Shown here one piece after another: positions 21,474 to 33,401 of a stretch of DNA of 64,000 nucleotides. Every line of letters starts with the position of its first letter. Positions within the stretch are counted from its first letter, which is position 1. A program made the translations under genes and the position numbers. The notes beneath the pieces were generated by a model, which searched no databases, was not told the DNA's origin, and was given only the letters and a program-made list of their open reading frames with translations. This DNA is from Ryuthela nishihirai (Eukaryota > Arthropoda > Arachnida > Araneae > Heptathelidae): NCBI GenBank assembly GCA_038380435.1, contig JAWZYU010000025.1, positions 30,914,707 to 30,978,706 on the forward strand, given 5' to 3'.

Positions 21474-22420
21474 CATCATCATCATCCTCAAGCAGCCATG
21501 TGCTACGGAGGTCCAACCAGACCGTGCAATTTAGTTCTCCAAGCAAGTCTATCCTGAGCTACATCTACTGCATCTGGCCACTGCACACCAATTCTAACAA
21601 GGTCCTGTTTGACATTGTCAGCCCACCGCATTCTAGGTCTCCCCTTCTTTCTGAGGCCTTTAGGCACACTGTTCATAACCCTATTCGCCAATCTATAATT
21701 ATTCATACGGGCAACATGGCCAAACCAACGGAGTCTCTCTCTGCACAATATGCTGCTTAAAGGAGGTTGCAAACTCCTTTGCCTAACCTCATCATTAGTT
21801 ACAAAGTTGAACCATCTAATGCCCAAGATACTGCGTAAGCATCTAGTTTCCTGTTATCTTGTTTACAAAGTGTCCAAGTTTCACTACCATAACTAACCCT
21901 AGAAAGAACCAAACTATTATACAGTCTAATTTTAGTCTTTAGTTGTATACGCCTATTTCTCCACAATCTCCATAGATTCTTAAAAGTCCCGGCAGCAATC
22001 CCTATTCGTCTGTTAATCTCGTGCCGCACATCACCATTATCTGTTACATAGCTCCCAAGATAATTAAACTGTGACACCTGCTCAAGACTGCAACCATTCA
22101 GATTAACTGAATCACAGCCTGCCTGACCAATTTTCATCACTTTAGTTTTCTCTCTGTTTATAACCAAACCTACTCTACTACCAGTCTCATCAACAGCTCG
22201 AATGAAAGAGTTCATCTCATCAACATCATTTGCCAAAGGACTAAATCATCAGCATAATCTAAATCAGAAATTTTCATATCTCCAGCCCATTTAAGGCCAA
22301 AATCTTTCCCTTGAAGTGAATTTCGCATAACATAATCAATAACCAAGCTAAAGAGAAAAGGATACAAAATGCACCCTTGTCGAACACCAGACGTAATGCT
22401 AAACCAACTGCTACAAGCCT

Positions 22421-22585
22421 TACCAACTCTCACACACGACTCAGTGTTATTATAGAGAGCTTTCATTATGTTAACTAACTTGTCTGGTGTACCATATGAT
22501 CTCACAATCAACCACAAATTATGACGATCAACAGAGTCCAAAGCCTTTTTGAAATCAACAAAGCTAGCAACCAAAGGTTTCTGAA
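22421..22585. repeat. 165-bp direct repeat flanking SINE B, left copy
   Basis: Identical to 22776-22940 except for about three substitutions (ggtgta/ggtata, gatctc/gatttc, gtccaaa/gtcgaaa). Encodes 55 residues of the reverse transcriptase including motif A. Confidence 0.9.
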
Positions 22586-22775
22586 CCGAGTGGTTAGCAC
22601 GTTCGGCTACTGATCTAAGGGACCTGGGTTCGAGCCCCGGATTAGGCATGGATGTGTGTGTCGTTTTTCTGCTGAGGTCCTGCCATCCTCTCAGATCTCC
22701 TACTGTGGCATATAAACTGACAGGCTCCTGTCAGACCTCTGTGGCAAGCAGCTGCTTCAGGGGGTGTTTTTTTTT
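22586..22775 (+). mobile_element. SINE family B inside the LINE reverse transcriptase
   Basis: Head ccgagtggttagcacgttcg, B box ggttcgagccc, body through gcagctgcttcaggggg, T-rich tail. Bounded on both sides by the 165-bp duplication. Orientation is opposite to the host LINE. Confidence 0.85.
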
Positions 22776-22940
22776 TACCAACTCTCACACACGACTCAGT
22801 GTTATTATAGAGAGCTTTCATTATGTTAACTAACTTGTCTGGTATACCATATGATTTCACAATCAACCACAAATTATGACGATCAACAGAGTCGAAAGCC
22901 TTTTTGAAATCAACAAAGCTAGCAACCAAAGGTTTCTGAA
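22776..22940. repeat. 165-bp direct repeat flanking SINE B, right copy
   Basis: See left copy; this one is continuous with the upstream half of the reverse-transcriptase frame. Confidence 0.9.
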
Positions 22941-24852
22941 ACTCTAAACATTTCTCAAGAATCTGCCTAAGTGAAAATATCTGATCCACACATCCCCTAC
23001 CACTTCTGAATCCACATTGCTCATCACGCAATTGACTGTCAACCAGATTTTTAATTCTATTAAGCACAATCATGGAAAGAACTTTACCTGGAACAGAGAG
23101 TAGGCTAATACTCCTATAGTTATCACAAGAACTGCGATCACCTTTTTTGAAAATAGGGATAACAATAGCTCTGGTAAAATCCTTAGGAACCATGCCTTTA
23201 TCACAAAAGATATTCAGTATTTCAGTCATCCAAGTGGTAACCGAAACATTTCCAGCTCTAAGCATTTCTGTAGTAATTTTATCTACCCCTGGGGATTTAT
23301 GAAGTTTAAGTTTAGAAACAGCCAAAATAACTTCAGATTGTGTTATAAGGCCAACATTAAAGCCACCAATGCATCTATCATCATTGCAAACAATGAGAAT
23401 AGAACTAACCGCATTGTTTAGAATATCACTGAAATACTCAGCCCACCTAGCCATGACAGAATCCTCACCCTCTATAACCTTACCTTGTTTATCCTTCAAT
23501 CCCTGTAAACCTGTCCGTTTTCTACCACACAAAACATTAACTATCTGGTACAGCTCTCTGCTGTTGTGCTGTCTAACTGCTTCCTCGGCTTTGTCAGCCA
23601 AACTATCAAGCCAAAGATTCTTATCAGCAGCTAACTGATCTTTTACACGTTTATTAAGTTCTCTGTAATGCTTTCTATTAGGACTAGTAGGGTATTGATT
23701 AAGGACATTCCTGCAGTTCTTTCTTTCCGAAATAAGCTTAAGTGCCTTATCACTCAGATAATTCTGTCTCTTCTGCTCCTTTTTTCCTAAAAGAGTACTG
23801 TTAATGTCCAAAAAAGCCTGTTTAAAATGATCCAATTCTTCCTCAACTTCAGTAGTAAGCATACCATGACTGTCATAATGACTAAGTAACCTATCATGGT
23901 AAGCTTTGGCTATAACTGGATCTTTCAGAGCTTCAGTATTAAAAGCAAATTTTTTAACCCTAGCACAACACTTTTTAAGTTTAAGTTGCAAGACACTTTT
24001 AACAAGGTAATGGTCAGATCCAATTTCAGCTCCCCTATATGCCCTGGTATTTCTAACAGAACTAGCCCATTTGCTGTTAATTAACATATAATCAATCATT
24101 TTCCTATTCAGCCCATCAGGTGAAACCCATGTGTACTTATGTATGTCGCGGTGTTTGTAATATGTATTAGTTATTCTGAAACCATTGAGTTTACTTACCT
24201 GTAGGAGACGTTGCCCATTGCCATTGCAGCTACCAATACCAAAAGGGCCAATCACCCCTCCCCAAAGGTCAGAGTCAGTACCAACTTTGGCATTGAAGTC
24301 ACCAAGAACAAGGGTAATATCTCCTTTCTTGACAGAATTCAAAATATCCTGAAGTTGTTCATAAAACCTATCCTTCTCATCCTCATCGGCATCCTCAGTG
24401 GGGGCATAACAGCAGATAACATTCAAGTCTTTAACGCTTGTCTGAAATTTTGCTGTAAGAAACCTTTCATTAATGCACTCATATCCTAGAAGAGCATCAC
24501 TAGCGTGTCTGCTGAGAAGCAGACCCACGCCTTGGTGATGCTTATTGTCGTCCCTCCCTGAAAAGAGAAATTTAAGATTATTTTTAAGAATCTGACCTTT
24601 ATCTGTCCATCTGGTCTCTTGCAAGCCGAGAATATCTAAATTATAATGGTGGAATTCTTGTGTGAGGACATCAAGAGAAAAAGCTCTGTGCAGAGTCCTC
24701 ACATTCCAACTACCTATGGAGAGAAAATGGTTAGTGGGATGTTTAAAGAAACTATGTTTATTGAGAGAGGGAATGCCGACAATATCAAACAGCCCCCTAA
24801 TCGCAGACATGGGGCAAAGACCCGTTCCCCCACCACTAAAGGCTGAAGCCAT

Positions 24853-25402
24853 CAACACTGGAAGACTTCCTCCAATGTAGAATTTGACGATGCCAATAGA
24901 AGCAAAGAGTTCAGGTGCCTGCGATGACCTCTGCTCAGGATTATCCACCAGCTGATAAACATATCCTGTGAATCTATTCACTTGGGGCTGTCAACCCACA
25001 AACAAACAGAAAACACAGCGGAAGATTTTCCCTCCACAGAAGCCCACCAGTGCAGCTAAATCAGGATCCATAATCAAGCTCAGAGCCATATATTTGTCCA
25101 GTCCAGTTGGTTTATATGGTCAGCACCAGGACCCTGTGTGGTTGACCACTCCTCAGCAGGGTAGAAAAAAAAAAGAAAAGTAGCCATAGTTGTCCAGATC
25201 AGTAGGCCACACTAATCTGGCAGCCCTCCCATTCCGTTCACTTCCACAAGAGAGTATCTCTTTTGAAAGGTACTAACGGTCTGCGCCACGAGAAGGCGGG
25301 GTCGGACATTAGGTGCTAGGCCTGGCCGGTTCTATGCATCATCACAGGGGATTGGTGCATAGCTCTCCTTCCAGTGACTACCTAGCTACCATTTACAGAC
25401 TT
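24853..25402 (-). other. 5' leader of the RTE-like LINE
   Basis: Non-coding leader between the 5' target duplication and the ORF2 start. Moderately GC-rich relative to the surroundings, consistent with an internal promoter region. No Pol II or Pol III box was identified with confidence. Confidence 0.5.
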
Positions 25403-25413
25403 TTTTTAGCAAT
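25403..25413. repeat. Target-site duplication, right copy (RTE-like LINE)
   Basis: tttttagcaat, matching 21463-21473. Confidence 0.85.
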
Positions 25414-25679
25414 ATTATGAGACAAATACATTATTTTTTTAAATCATTTATTTATTCAAATAATTACAAATAAATCATTTCTGTTTACAGATGTCCCGCA
25501 AAGCTAGCAGCTTATCTGCAGAAGAGAATAATACATTTGACATAATATACTATTACACATTCTTTCTGCCTTAATCTGGCTAATCTTAATACATTTACAT
25601 CATGTTGCGTTTATTATATGGTATTTGACAATTGCAGTTGAAAAATTCAGCATTAAACAATTTGCTCTCTACTGAAATT

Positions 25680-27092
25680 TTTACTCCCTTTTTTTTCACT
25701 TCGAATATCTCCTAACAACATTGGGATTTTTATATTCACTTTCGGCACTACGTAATTTGTTATCAATTTTAATATCCTAATTCATTTTTTAAAGATCTAT
25801 TTAATTTGCGTTTAAATTCTTTAAAAGAACCTACAGCTAGCAGTTACCTTGGCAAATGGTTGAATATGTATGGAATTTTGTAGCCGCTTTGCACTTTACA
25901 TAGTTATTTGCAAAATTCGGTAGTTGGAAATAATTTTTTTTTGAATCCTCTGCTTTTATCACGTTGGAATTTAATTTTATGTGTGTTGTAAAAAAAAATT
26001 ATGTATAACTAAATTTATATTTATATAGGCTGTGGTAAGATAAATTATCCAATTAAATACGTTCTATTTTTGTAATATTTCTTAAGTTGATTGTGCCATG
26101 TATAGTTATGGCATAATTTAAGAGGGACTCACAGGTTGCTTTATAAAACATAATACATGTGTTGTTATCCATAATATATCGTACTTTATTTAATTTCAAA
26201 GCACAAAGTTTTAATGTGATTTCGTTTCTCAGTATGAACCTTCCATCGGAGGGTACTGTCGAGATGCAATCCTAGATATTTTATTGTATGTCAATTTTGA
26301 TGCAGCTGCAGTTTTCTAGCTCAGAAATAGTTCCCCTTTTTGTGCAGTTTAATTCGTGCGTTTTAATAATTAAGTTATTGTTAATTTTGAAATCAGGTGA
26401 ATGAAAAGTCATCCATTTGGCTTTATTGCAATTTGGATAAAGTTTATTAGAGTTTAACCATCGTTTAATAATATTATAGTCTTTTCGTATACGTTTAACC
26501 GTATCTTCTTCTGATTTGTTGATTTTTTGTTGGTCTGTAAGTCTAAAAAAAATTGTAACTGCCCTGTAAACTTCGGTTTAGTGCCTTGTAAGCTAAATCA
26601 GTAAATTCCTTTAGTAAGTTCACGGTATTTTTCTCCTTTTGGAACCCATATTGTTTTTTACTGTTATGTTTACTAAGAAATTTTTATAAGGTATTGTAAA
26701 TATATTTTCTCGATATTTTATGTACAGAAGATAAAATAGCAATGGGCCTGCAATTCGTTATAATTGACTTTGTTCCTCCTATGAATATTGGTCGTAGAAT
26801 TGCCTTTTAAGCTCAGTTGGTATTGTTCCAGTTGAAATACTTTCGTTAACTATTTCTGTTATGACATCCGCTAATACCTCGATACTGGTTTTAATGTGTT
26901 TGTATATTCTCATATCTAGAGGATTTCTTACCATTTAAAATTTTGACTACATTCACAATATCTTTCCTATTTGCAGGAGGTATATAAATTGAATTTTTGT
27001 TTGTTTCAAATTCAACATCAGATACTTGGTTGACTTCTCTTATACGCAAAATTAACGAGTAACGTTCATTAATAAATTTATTTGCAATTTGT
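25680..27092 (-). pseudogene. Old non-LTR reverse transcriptase relic
   Basis: The minus-strand frame at 26891-27092 contains IYIPPANRKDIVNVVKILNG and KKSSRYENI, the pattern of the RT N-terminal palm region of Jockey/CR1-type LINEs (NEV.. IIKSLKNKKSPGYDGI-like). Further downstream, in changing frames, occur IPTELK, KWLNSNK-like and KTHELNCTK-like blocks down to about 25700. Stops are frequent, so this is an ancient copy. Its right edge is cut by a SINE B tail at 27093. Confidence 0.55.
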
Positions 27093-27165
27093 AACAGGCT
27101 CCTGTCAGACCTCTGTGGCAAGCAGCCGCTTGAGGGGGTATTTATTATTATTTTTTTATTTTAAA
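27093..27165 (+). mobile_element. SINE family B, 3' fragment
   Basis: Starts aacaggctcctgtcagacc and continues gcagccgcttgagggggtat plus a T-rich tail. A 5'-truncated insertion. Confidence 0.75.
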
Positions 27166-27235
27166 GGTGTTAAACTTTCAGACATATTCTTAATGATAGT
27201 TTTGTCAATATATCCTGTTTTTATATCCTCTAGTG

Positions 27236-27690
27236 CAGAGGTTCCCAAACTTATTTGTCCTACCACCCCCTTTTCAGAAAAAAAATACTCAGCGCTCCCC
27301 TGGAAATTTACCTTCTTTAAGCGAACAAACAGAAAGATGCAGTGACAAATTTGCGTTCTTTTATGTATCTATATTTCTACCTACGTCCTACAACATAGTA
27401 AAGAAAGATGTTGTTGTAAATAAGACACCTTGAACCTTGAAATTATAATATTATTAAATCAACTATAGTAACATTCGCATTACACACAGAAAATTAAGAT
27501 AACGAAGGATAATTTTATGTGTTTATTTGGAAAATAAAGTAATCACTACGACTTTAACTCTATGTTACATAACAGATGAAACATGTACGAACGGTTTTTC
27601 AAAAACTTCTTATCTTCCCTTCTTTATGTTTCCAACGCCCCCCAATTGCACCCGAGGCTACTACCGACCCTCTGGATCATTCAATTGAAA
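27236..27690 (+). mobile_element. Possible hAT-type non-autonomous element, one end visible
   Basis: Begins cagaggttcccaaactt, a sequence typical of Charlie-like hAT termini. The matching inverted end was not found, so the right boundary is arbitrary. No transposase. Confidence 0.3.
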
Positions 27691-27855
27691 CGCGTGTCTC
27701 CAATATCAGTTTGATCTTCACCACCACCCCTAACAACAAATATAAGTACCAAATCTCAGGAAAGGTTTGTTGAAAAAAAATTAATTTTACCCGGAACGGA
27801 ATACTACGGATCCATGACCTCCTGATAATATGCTAACTTGGTTAGCTTCTCAGCA

Positions 27856-28393
27856 AATTGCGGCTATAAGCTCTCCATGTGCAAAAAAAATTGAGACTAT
27901 AAGCTCTCCATGTGCAAAAAATTAAGACTATGAGCTCTCCATTCGCAGAAAAATTGGGACTTTAAGCTCTCCATGTGCAGAAAAATTGAGACTAAGTTCT
28001 CCATGTTCAGAAAATTAGAGACTGTAAGCTCTACATGTGTTGAAAAATTGTGACTATAAGCTCTCCATGTGCAGAAAAATTGAGACTATAAGTTCTCCAT
28101 GTGCAAAAAAATGAGCCTATAAGCTCTCCACGTGCAAAAAAAATTAAGATTATAAGCTCTCCATGTGCAGAAAAGATTAAGAATATAAGCTCTCCATGTG
28201 CAAAAAAAAAAATTGAGACTACAAGCTCTCCATGTGCAGAAAATATTGGGACTATAAACTCTCCATGCGCAGCAAATTGTTAATATAAACTCTCCATCTG
28301 CGGAAAATGTTTTGAATATAAACTCTCCATGTGGGGAAAATGTTTTGACTATAAATTCTCCATGTGCAACAAAATATGACAAACACTCTCCAT
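27856..28393. repeat. Satellite, about 36-bp unit, about 15 copies
   Basis: Unit approximated by gctctccatgtgcagaaaaa + ttgagactataa with an A run of variable length. The units are rather diverged from each other. A 109-codon frame on the minus strand is repeat translation, not a gene. Confidence 0.85.
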
Positions 28394-28612
28394 ATAGAGT
28401 AGCTGATATCGCCATCTATTAACGGAAAGAGGCAGCCACGATAAGCGTAATGTTGAAATAATTATTTCTCTAAATATAATCGACACCCCTCATTATCGTT
28501 GCTGAATGCAAGTTTCAAATAGCAGAGAAGAATGACACATCATGTTTCTTTAATGTGGTACTCATGAAACGTTTAATGAAAAAAATTCGTGCCCCATTTG
28601 AGGTGTTGGATT

Positions 28613-28962
28613 CGGTTGTTTTACCTCTGAGCGGCGCTTTTCCGCACACAGTGGCCAAAAACGACCAGGTCACAAGGACGCCGAGGTCTCAGAGAAGGTT
28701 AGGGGAGGGGATCTACTTCGACAACTGTTGGGAGACAGATGGTAAGCCTCCTCAAGACCACCCAGCGTGCTTTTATGGCTCTCCACACACAGCGCAACAG
28801 CTTATAACGTCCCATCTGACGGACGGTAGCCTTTCCAAGCCTACTGACCGAAGGCAGGGAGTTTCGCGGATATAAATCTCAACGCTGGCACAGGCGGGAC
28901 TCGAACCTGGGAACTACAGATTACGAGCCTGGTGCGCTACCGACTGAGCCACCCTCGCTTCC
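28613..28962 (-). mobile_element. SINE family A, diverged full-length copy
   Basis: Minus-strand head (complement of B box at about 28900: gggactcgaacctg), central block cttataacgtcccatctgac, tail ttttacctctgagcgg. Several small deletions. Confidence 0.75.
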
Positions 28963-28965
28963 CAC

Positions 28966-29526
28966 TCGAGGCAAAACTGAATTTTCCCAATGGAGATCAT
29001 ATATGAAGGATGCAGTACTCGCTGCCCACTCCTGCTTCATCTGATATATTTGCCAAGAAATCATTAGTGAATAAATCAGCATACTCCGAAGCAAAGATAG
29101 CCAATGATAAATATTCCGAGAGACGGCTGGCTCTCGCAAGGGCTATTCTTTCAGTTAATTCCGGAATCGAATCGAAAATCTTTTAAATAGGAGCTCTACT
29201 CGTAAACTGATACACTATTTTGTACGCAGGCCTCAAATCTTTCATGAATTCCATGTTTGCACAAATATTGCTGTAATTTTCTCTACTACTGAAACCAAGA
29301 TTTTCCGTTTACGAATGCACTCTCACAAGAGCATATTTTCGAGGGGTGCTTAGGTGCTATAGCCCCTCCCGCTTCTTAAACTTTTGAAAGTTTGAAATTT
29401 AAAAGTAATTAAACTATTCAATGAAACAGTTGAAGTGTTTGGGGAAAAGACAGGTTAACCGATATTAAGTAAAATGATAATAAATCAGTTGTAGTTTGTC
29501 AAGGAATGGAATTTGAGGCAAGCCTA
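28966..29526. other. Unannotated AT-rich DNA
   Basis: No gene, RNA or element end recognised. Confidence 0.4.
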
Positions 29527-30712
29527 TCGATTATTCTTAAACTGAAATCAAGAAAGAATAAGCATGACTACCGCTTACTCTTAAACTGAAACCAAAAAAG
29601 AATAAGCATGACTATCGCTTATTCTTAAACTGAAACCAAGAAAGAATAAGCATGACTACCGCTTATTCTTAAACTGAAACCAAGAAAGAATAAGCATGAC
29701 TACCGCTTATTCTTAAACTGAAACCAAGAAAGAATAAGCATGACTACCGTTAATTCTTAAATTGAAACGAAGAAAGAATAAGCATGACTAGCGCTTATTC
29801 TTAAACTGAAACGACGAAAGAATAAGCATGACTACCGCTTATTCTTAAACTGAAGCGAAAAGAGAATAAGCATGACTACCGCTTTTTCTTAAACTGAAAT
29901 TAAGAACGAATAAGCATGACTACCGCTTATTCTTAAACTGAAACGAAAAAAGAATAAGCATGATTACCGTTTATTCTTAAACTGAAACAAAGAAGGAATA
30001 AGCATGACTACCGCTTATTCTTAAACTGAAACCAAGAAAGAATAAGCATGACTACCGCTTATTCTTAAACTGAAACCAAGAAAGAATAAGCATGACTACC
30101 GTTAATTCTTAAATTGAAACGAAGAAAGAATAAGCATGACTAGCGCTTATTCTTAAACTGAAACGACGAAAGAATAAGCATGACTACCGCTTATTCTTAA
30201 ACTGAAACGAAAACAGAATAAGCATGACTACCGCTTATTCTTAAACTGAAATTAAGAACGAATAAGCATGACTACCACTTATTCTTAAACTGAAACGAAA
30301 AAAGAATAAGCATGACTACCGCTTATTCTTAAACTGAAACCAAGAAAGAATAAGCATGACTACCGCTTATTCTTAAACTGAAACAAAGAAGGAATAAGCA
30401 TGACTACCGCTTATTCTTAAACTGAAACAAAGAAGGAATAAGCATGACTACCGCTTATTCTTAAACTGAAACAAAGAAGGAATAAGCATGACTACCGCTT
30501 ATTCTTAAACTGAAACAAAGAAGGAATAAGCATGACTACCGCTTATTCTTAAACTGAAACAAAGAAGGAATAAGCATGACTACCTCTTATTCTTAAACTG
30601 AAACAAAGAAGGAATAAGCATGACTACCGCTTATTCTTAAACTGAAACCAAGAAAGAATAAGCATGACTATCGCTTATTCTTAAACTGAAACCAAGAAAG
30701 AATAAACATGAA
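29527..30712. repeat. Satellite, 44-bp unit, about 27 copies, with higher-order structure
   Basis: Unit cttattcttaaactgaaacc + aagaaagaataagcatgactaccg. Each unit carries an inverted pair gcttattctt/aagaataagc. Variation concentrates in the ten bases after gaa. A variant series (ttaattcttaaattg, then acgacgaaag, then gaaaa, attaagaacg, acgaaaaaag) occurs at about 29750 and again 352 bp (8 units) later at about 30102. Confidence 0.9.
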
Positions 30713-31233
30713 ATAAAACGCTAATCAGGATGAAATAATCAGTCAGTTTTCGAAATTATATTTTTCGGGGCCACACCAGCAGAGACAGCGTTGTTTTCAA
30801 TAAAAAGACAAATAACCTTTTATGATAAGGGCTCCAGCTTGTTATCATTGACTATAATACGAGTACTTTTAATACGCAGAAAACTTTTATTTTTCCATTA
30901 AACTTCGGTTTTGTCATTTCTAGATATCTTCAGAAACGAATTTCGTCACAAAAAAGTGGAAGCCCACTGTAAATTAATTGTGATAAAATTTCTGCACAAA
31001 TAATAATAGACCCACACGGATAAATAAGGTAATATTAAAAATTTATATATGTGGTTTATATTTTTATGGTTTCAGAATTTTAATGCCGTCTCATAGCAAA
31101 AACTAACTGATACGACGCAAGATTTGCAAGATGATTTAAAAAACTCTTTTTAAAATGCTTTGTATTTTTATTTATTCTGATTGTGAAGACAGAGAATTGA
31201 AATATTAAAATATGAAAAGTTTTGAATGAAGTC
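30713..31233. other. Unannotated AT-rich DNA
   Basis: No gene or element end recognised. Confidence 0.4.
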
Positions 31234-31244
31234 TTTAAGATTCG

Positions 31245-31629
31245 TTGGGTTGTTCTACCTCTGAGCGGCACTTTTTTGCACACCATGGGCTAAATAGCCA
31301 AGTCACATGGACCCCGAAGGCTCAGAGAAGGTTGGGGGAGGGGACCCACAGAAACACCTGTTTTGATGACAGATGATAGCCTCCCGTCAAAGCCATCCAG
31401 CGTGTTCTTTAACGTGCACAGGGTCTGGCTCTCCCGCACACGGGGCCACGGCTTAACGTCCCATCCGACGGACGGCGGCCTTTCCAAGCCCATCGGTGTC
31501 CCCTACTGACCGTTGGCAGGGCGGTGAATTTTGCGGAGATAAATCTCAACGCTGACCCAGCTGGGACTCGAACCTGGGAACTACAGATTACGAATCTGGC
31601 GCGCTACCGACTGAGCCACCCCCGCCCCT
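31245..31629 (-). mobile_element. SINE family A, complete 385-bp copy with 11-bp TSD
   Basis: Perfectly bounded by tttaagattcg at 31234-31244 and 31630-31640. The minus strand reads tRNA head (ggcgggggtggctcagtcgg), B box, central conserved block (gatgggacgttaagccgtgg) and tail ending in aacaacccaa. It is the best reference copy for the family. The central block resembles the deeply conserved core of animal MetaSINE-type families; that comparison is from memory. Confidence 0.9.
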
Positions 31630-31640
31630 TTTAAGATTCG

Positions 31641-32062
31641 ACTTTTGGGGCGATTAACATTTATTTCGATGGATGAACTTTAAGAACATAGGAGCTGATA
31701 ATAACCATTTAAGAAAAAGAGAGGTGAGAGAGAGAGTGGGGGGGGAGGGGGAGCACATTTTTTTCGCTCTTGCATGAATTTCATCTTAAACCTGAGTCTC
31801 CTTCCGGCTCCAATGCTCATGAGATGAATTCTCCGCTTGCAAACATGAAAGAAATCCTCTCTTTCGGTTCCTCACTGGAATGGAGCTGACTTCTCTCCAA
31901 CTGAGGAAAGTTAAAATTTCATTCGAATAATATTAATTCTCATTGACTGCAATGGAATCTAACAGATGAAGACCTCTAATAAATGAAATAAAGATAAGAA
32001 ATATCTTCACACAACTACAGAGACATGCATTTCTCTAAGAGGTCTAACAATCAGGCCTCTCA
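31641..32062. other. Unannotated DNA
   Basis: A GA-rich/G-rich run lies at 31715-31755. No gene recognised. Confidence 0.4.
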
Positions 32063-32362
32063 GTTGGGTTGAGTTGTTTTAACTCTGAGCGGCAATTTTT
32101 TTTGCACACAATGGGCTAAATGACCAGGTCACAAGGACCCCGAAGGCTCAGAGAAGGTTGGGGGAGGGGACCCACTGGAACAGCTGTTGGGAGACAGATG
32201 GTAGCCTCCCGTCAAGGCTATCCAATGTGTTCTTTAACGTGCACAGGGTATGGCTCTCCCGTACACGGGGCCATGGTTTAACGTCCCATCCGACGGACGG
32301 CGGTCTTTCCAAGCCCATCGGTGTCCCCTACTGACCGTGGGCAGGGCGGGGAATTTTGCGGG
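32063..32362 (-). mobile_element. SINE family A, 5'-truncated copy
   Basis: Tail and body are present; the copy stops at gggcggggaattttgcgggg, so the tRNA head is missing. Confidence 0.8.
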
Positions 32363-32672
32363 GCCTGTCAGTGCCACATGTTAAAGTTTAGATCTTGGAT
32401 CCTTTGCGCGACAGCTAAACGAATTAATCTCTGGACCAGGGATGGTATTTCCATATTTAGAAAGGAATATAATAGATACATAAATATGCAGTGACACTAA
32501 AATATTCGAGAATTTTTATGTTACTTCAATTGGAATCTAATTTTGACGCACTCTAACTTCTAAAATATGCATTTAAGGGAAAAATGTCCCTGAAGATAAA
32601 TTAAAGATCTTAATCAAATCTGTTTAACTATCGATTTTCAGCAATATTCGCTATTTAAAGAGTTACTGAATT

Positions 32673-32956
32673 TGGGTTGGGTTTTTTTACCTCTGAGCAG
32701 CACTTTTTTGCACACCATGGGTTAAATGGCCAGGTCACATGGACTCCGAAGGCTCAGAGAAGGTTGGGGGAGGGGACCCACTGGAACAGCTGTTGGGAGA
32801 CAGCTGGTAGCCACCCGTCAAGGCCATCCAGCGTGTTCTTTAACGTGCACAGGGTATGGCTCTCCCGCACACGGGGCCACGGCTTAACGTCCCATCCGAC
32901 GGACGCGGCCTTTCCAAGCCCCATCAGTGTCCCCTACTGACCGTGGGCAGGGCGGC
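32673..32956 (-). mobile_element. SINE family A, 5'-truncated copy
   Basis: Begins ttgggttgggtttttttacc and ends at ctgaccgtgggcagggcgg; the tRNA head is missing. Confidence 0.8.
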
Positions 32957-33098
32957 GACTCACGGTTTGAAGCCGTCCATAAATCATGTGATGTAATTTA
33001 GGTCATTTTTTTACCCCCCCCCCCTCCCTGTCAGTGGTTCATCGTGGTTTTTGAGTAGCTCCCCTCCCCTTTCTGCAGTTATCTATTATCTGTTACTG

Positions 33099-33401
33099 TT
33101 ATGGGATCTCCATAACGCAAACATTTCCGAATCTTTCGTACAAAAGGACATTTAAAAGAGGGAGATTCGCTATGGGAATCCCATAAGGGTGAATCGCATT
33201 TTTTAGCTGTACCTGCAAAAAGGGTTTTAAAGCAAAAACTTTGGTCATGAGGCAAATGACACCACAGGAAATATTAAAAAAGGCCATCCAACACGATGTC
33301 TCTTCATCCCTTGAGAATCCAGTTCTTGGTCCATTAACCTTTTCCGATGTTCTTTTCCCAAGATGGTAAATAAACGCATTTACATTCTTTGCTTGTTGCA
33401 T
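33099..33401 (-). CDS. Unrecognised 100-codon open frame
   Basis: An ATG-initiated frame (MQQAKNVNAFIYHLGKRTSE) with a normal-looking amino-acid mix and no repeat structure. I do not recognise a domain. It lies between two SINEs in otherwise unannotated DNA and could be a transposon fragment, a host exon remnant or chance. No upstream signals were identified. Confidence 0.2.
   Translation of the reverse strand: MQQAKNVNAFIYHLGKRTSEKVNGPRTGFSRDEETSCWMAFFNISCGVICLMTKVFALKPFLQVQLKNAIHPYGIPIANLPLLNVLLYERFGNVCVMEIP

Larger units (their letters stand above)
21500..24852 (-). pseudogene. LINE ORF2: AP endonuclease + reverse transcriptase, disrupted
   Basis: I take the ATG at 24852 (MASAFSGGGTG) as start; the frame continues upstream only to a GTG. 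N-terminal apurinic-type endonuclease: SIGSWNVRTL, LGLQETRW (catalytic Glu), VLGDFNAKVG, SDHYLV (catalytic His/Asp). Reverse transcriptase: PIFKKGDRSSCDNYRSISLL, DEQCGFRSGRG, SFVDFKKAFDSVDR (motif A Asp), SGVRQGC, DLDYADDLVL (motif C). C-terminal LRWFGHVARMNNYRLANRV follows. The reading frame is broken by the SINE B at 22586-22775 and by frameshifts near 22212-22240 and 21800-21830. The enzyme would nick target DNA and prime cDNA synthesis there; this copy cannot make it whole. Confidence 0.8.
21474..25402 (-). mobile_element. RTE-like non-LTR retrotransposon, essentially full length
   Basis: The element runs on the minus strand from about 25402 (5') to 21474 (3') between 11-bp direct repeats. 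Its 3' end is a short GAT-triplet tail (catcatcatcatc on the plus strand), as in RTE-type LINEs. A 5' leader of about 550 bp precedes an endonuclease plus reverse-transcriptase ORF. There is no ORF1 and no RNase H. It is disrupted by a SINE B with 165-bp flanking duplications. The RTE assignment is from the domain layout and tail; CR1-like alternatives are not excluded. Confidence 0.8.

Noticed and set aside
29527..30712. CRISPR-like array (palindromic repeats with short variable segments)
   Set aside because: The variable part is only about 10 bases and is itself repeated among units, the unit is continuous, the context is eukaryotic and there are no cas genes.
31560..31629. tRNA gene (box A and box B, cloverleaf-like)
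   Set aside because: The same tRNA-like block heads about a dozen SINE A copies with identical downstream body; it is a SINE promoter region.
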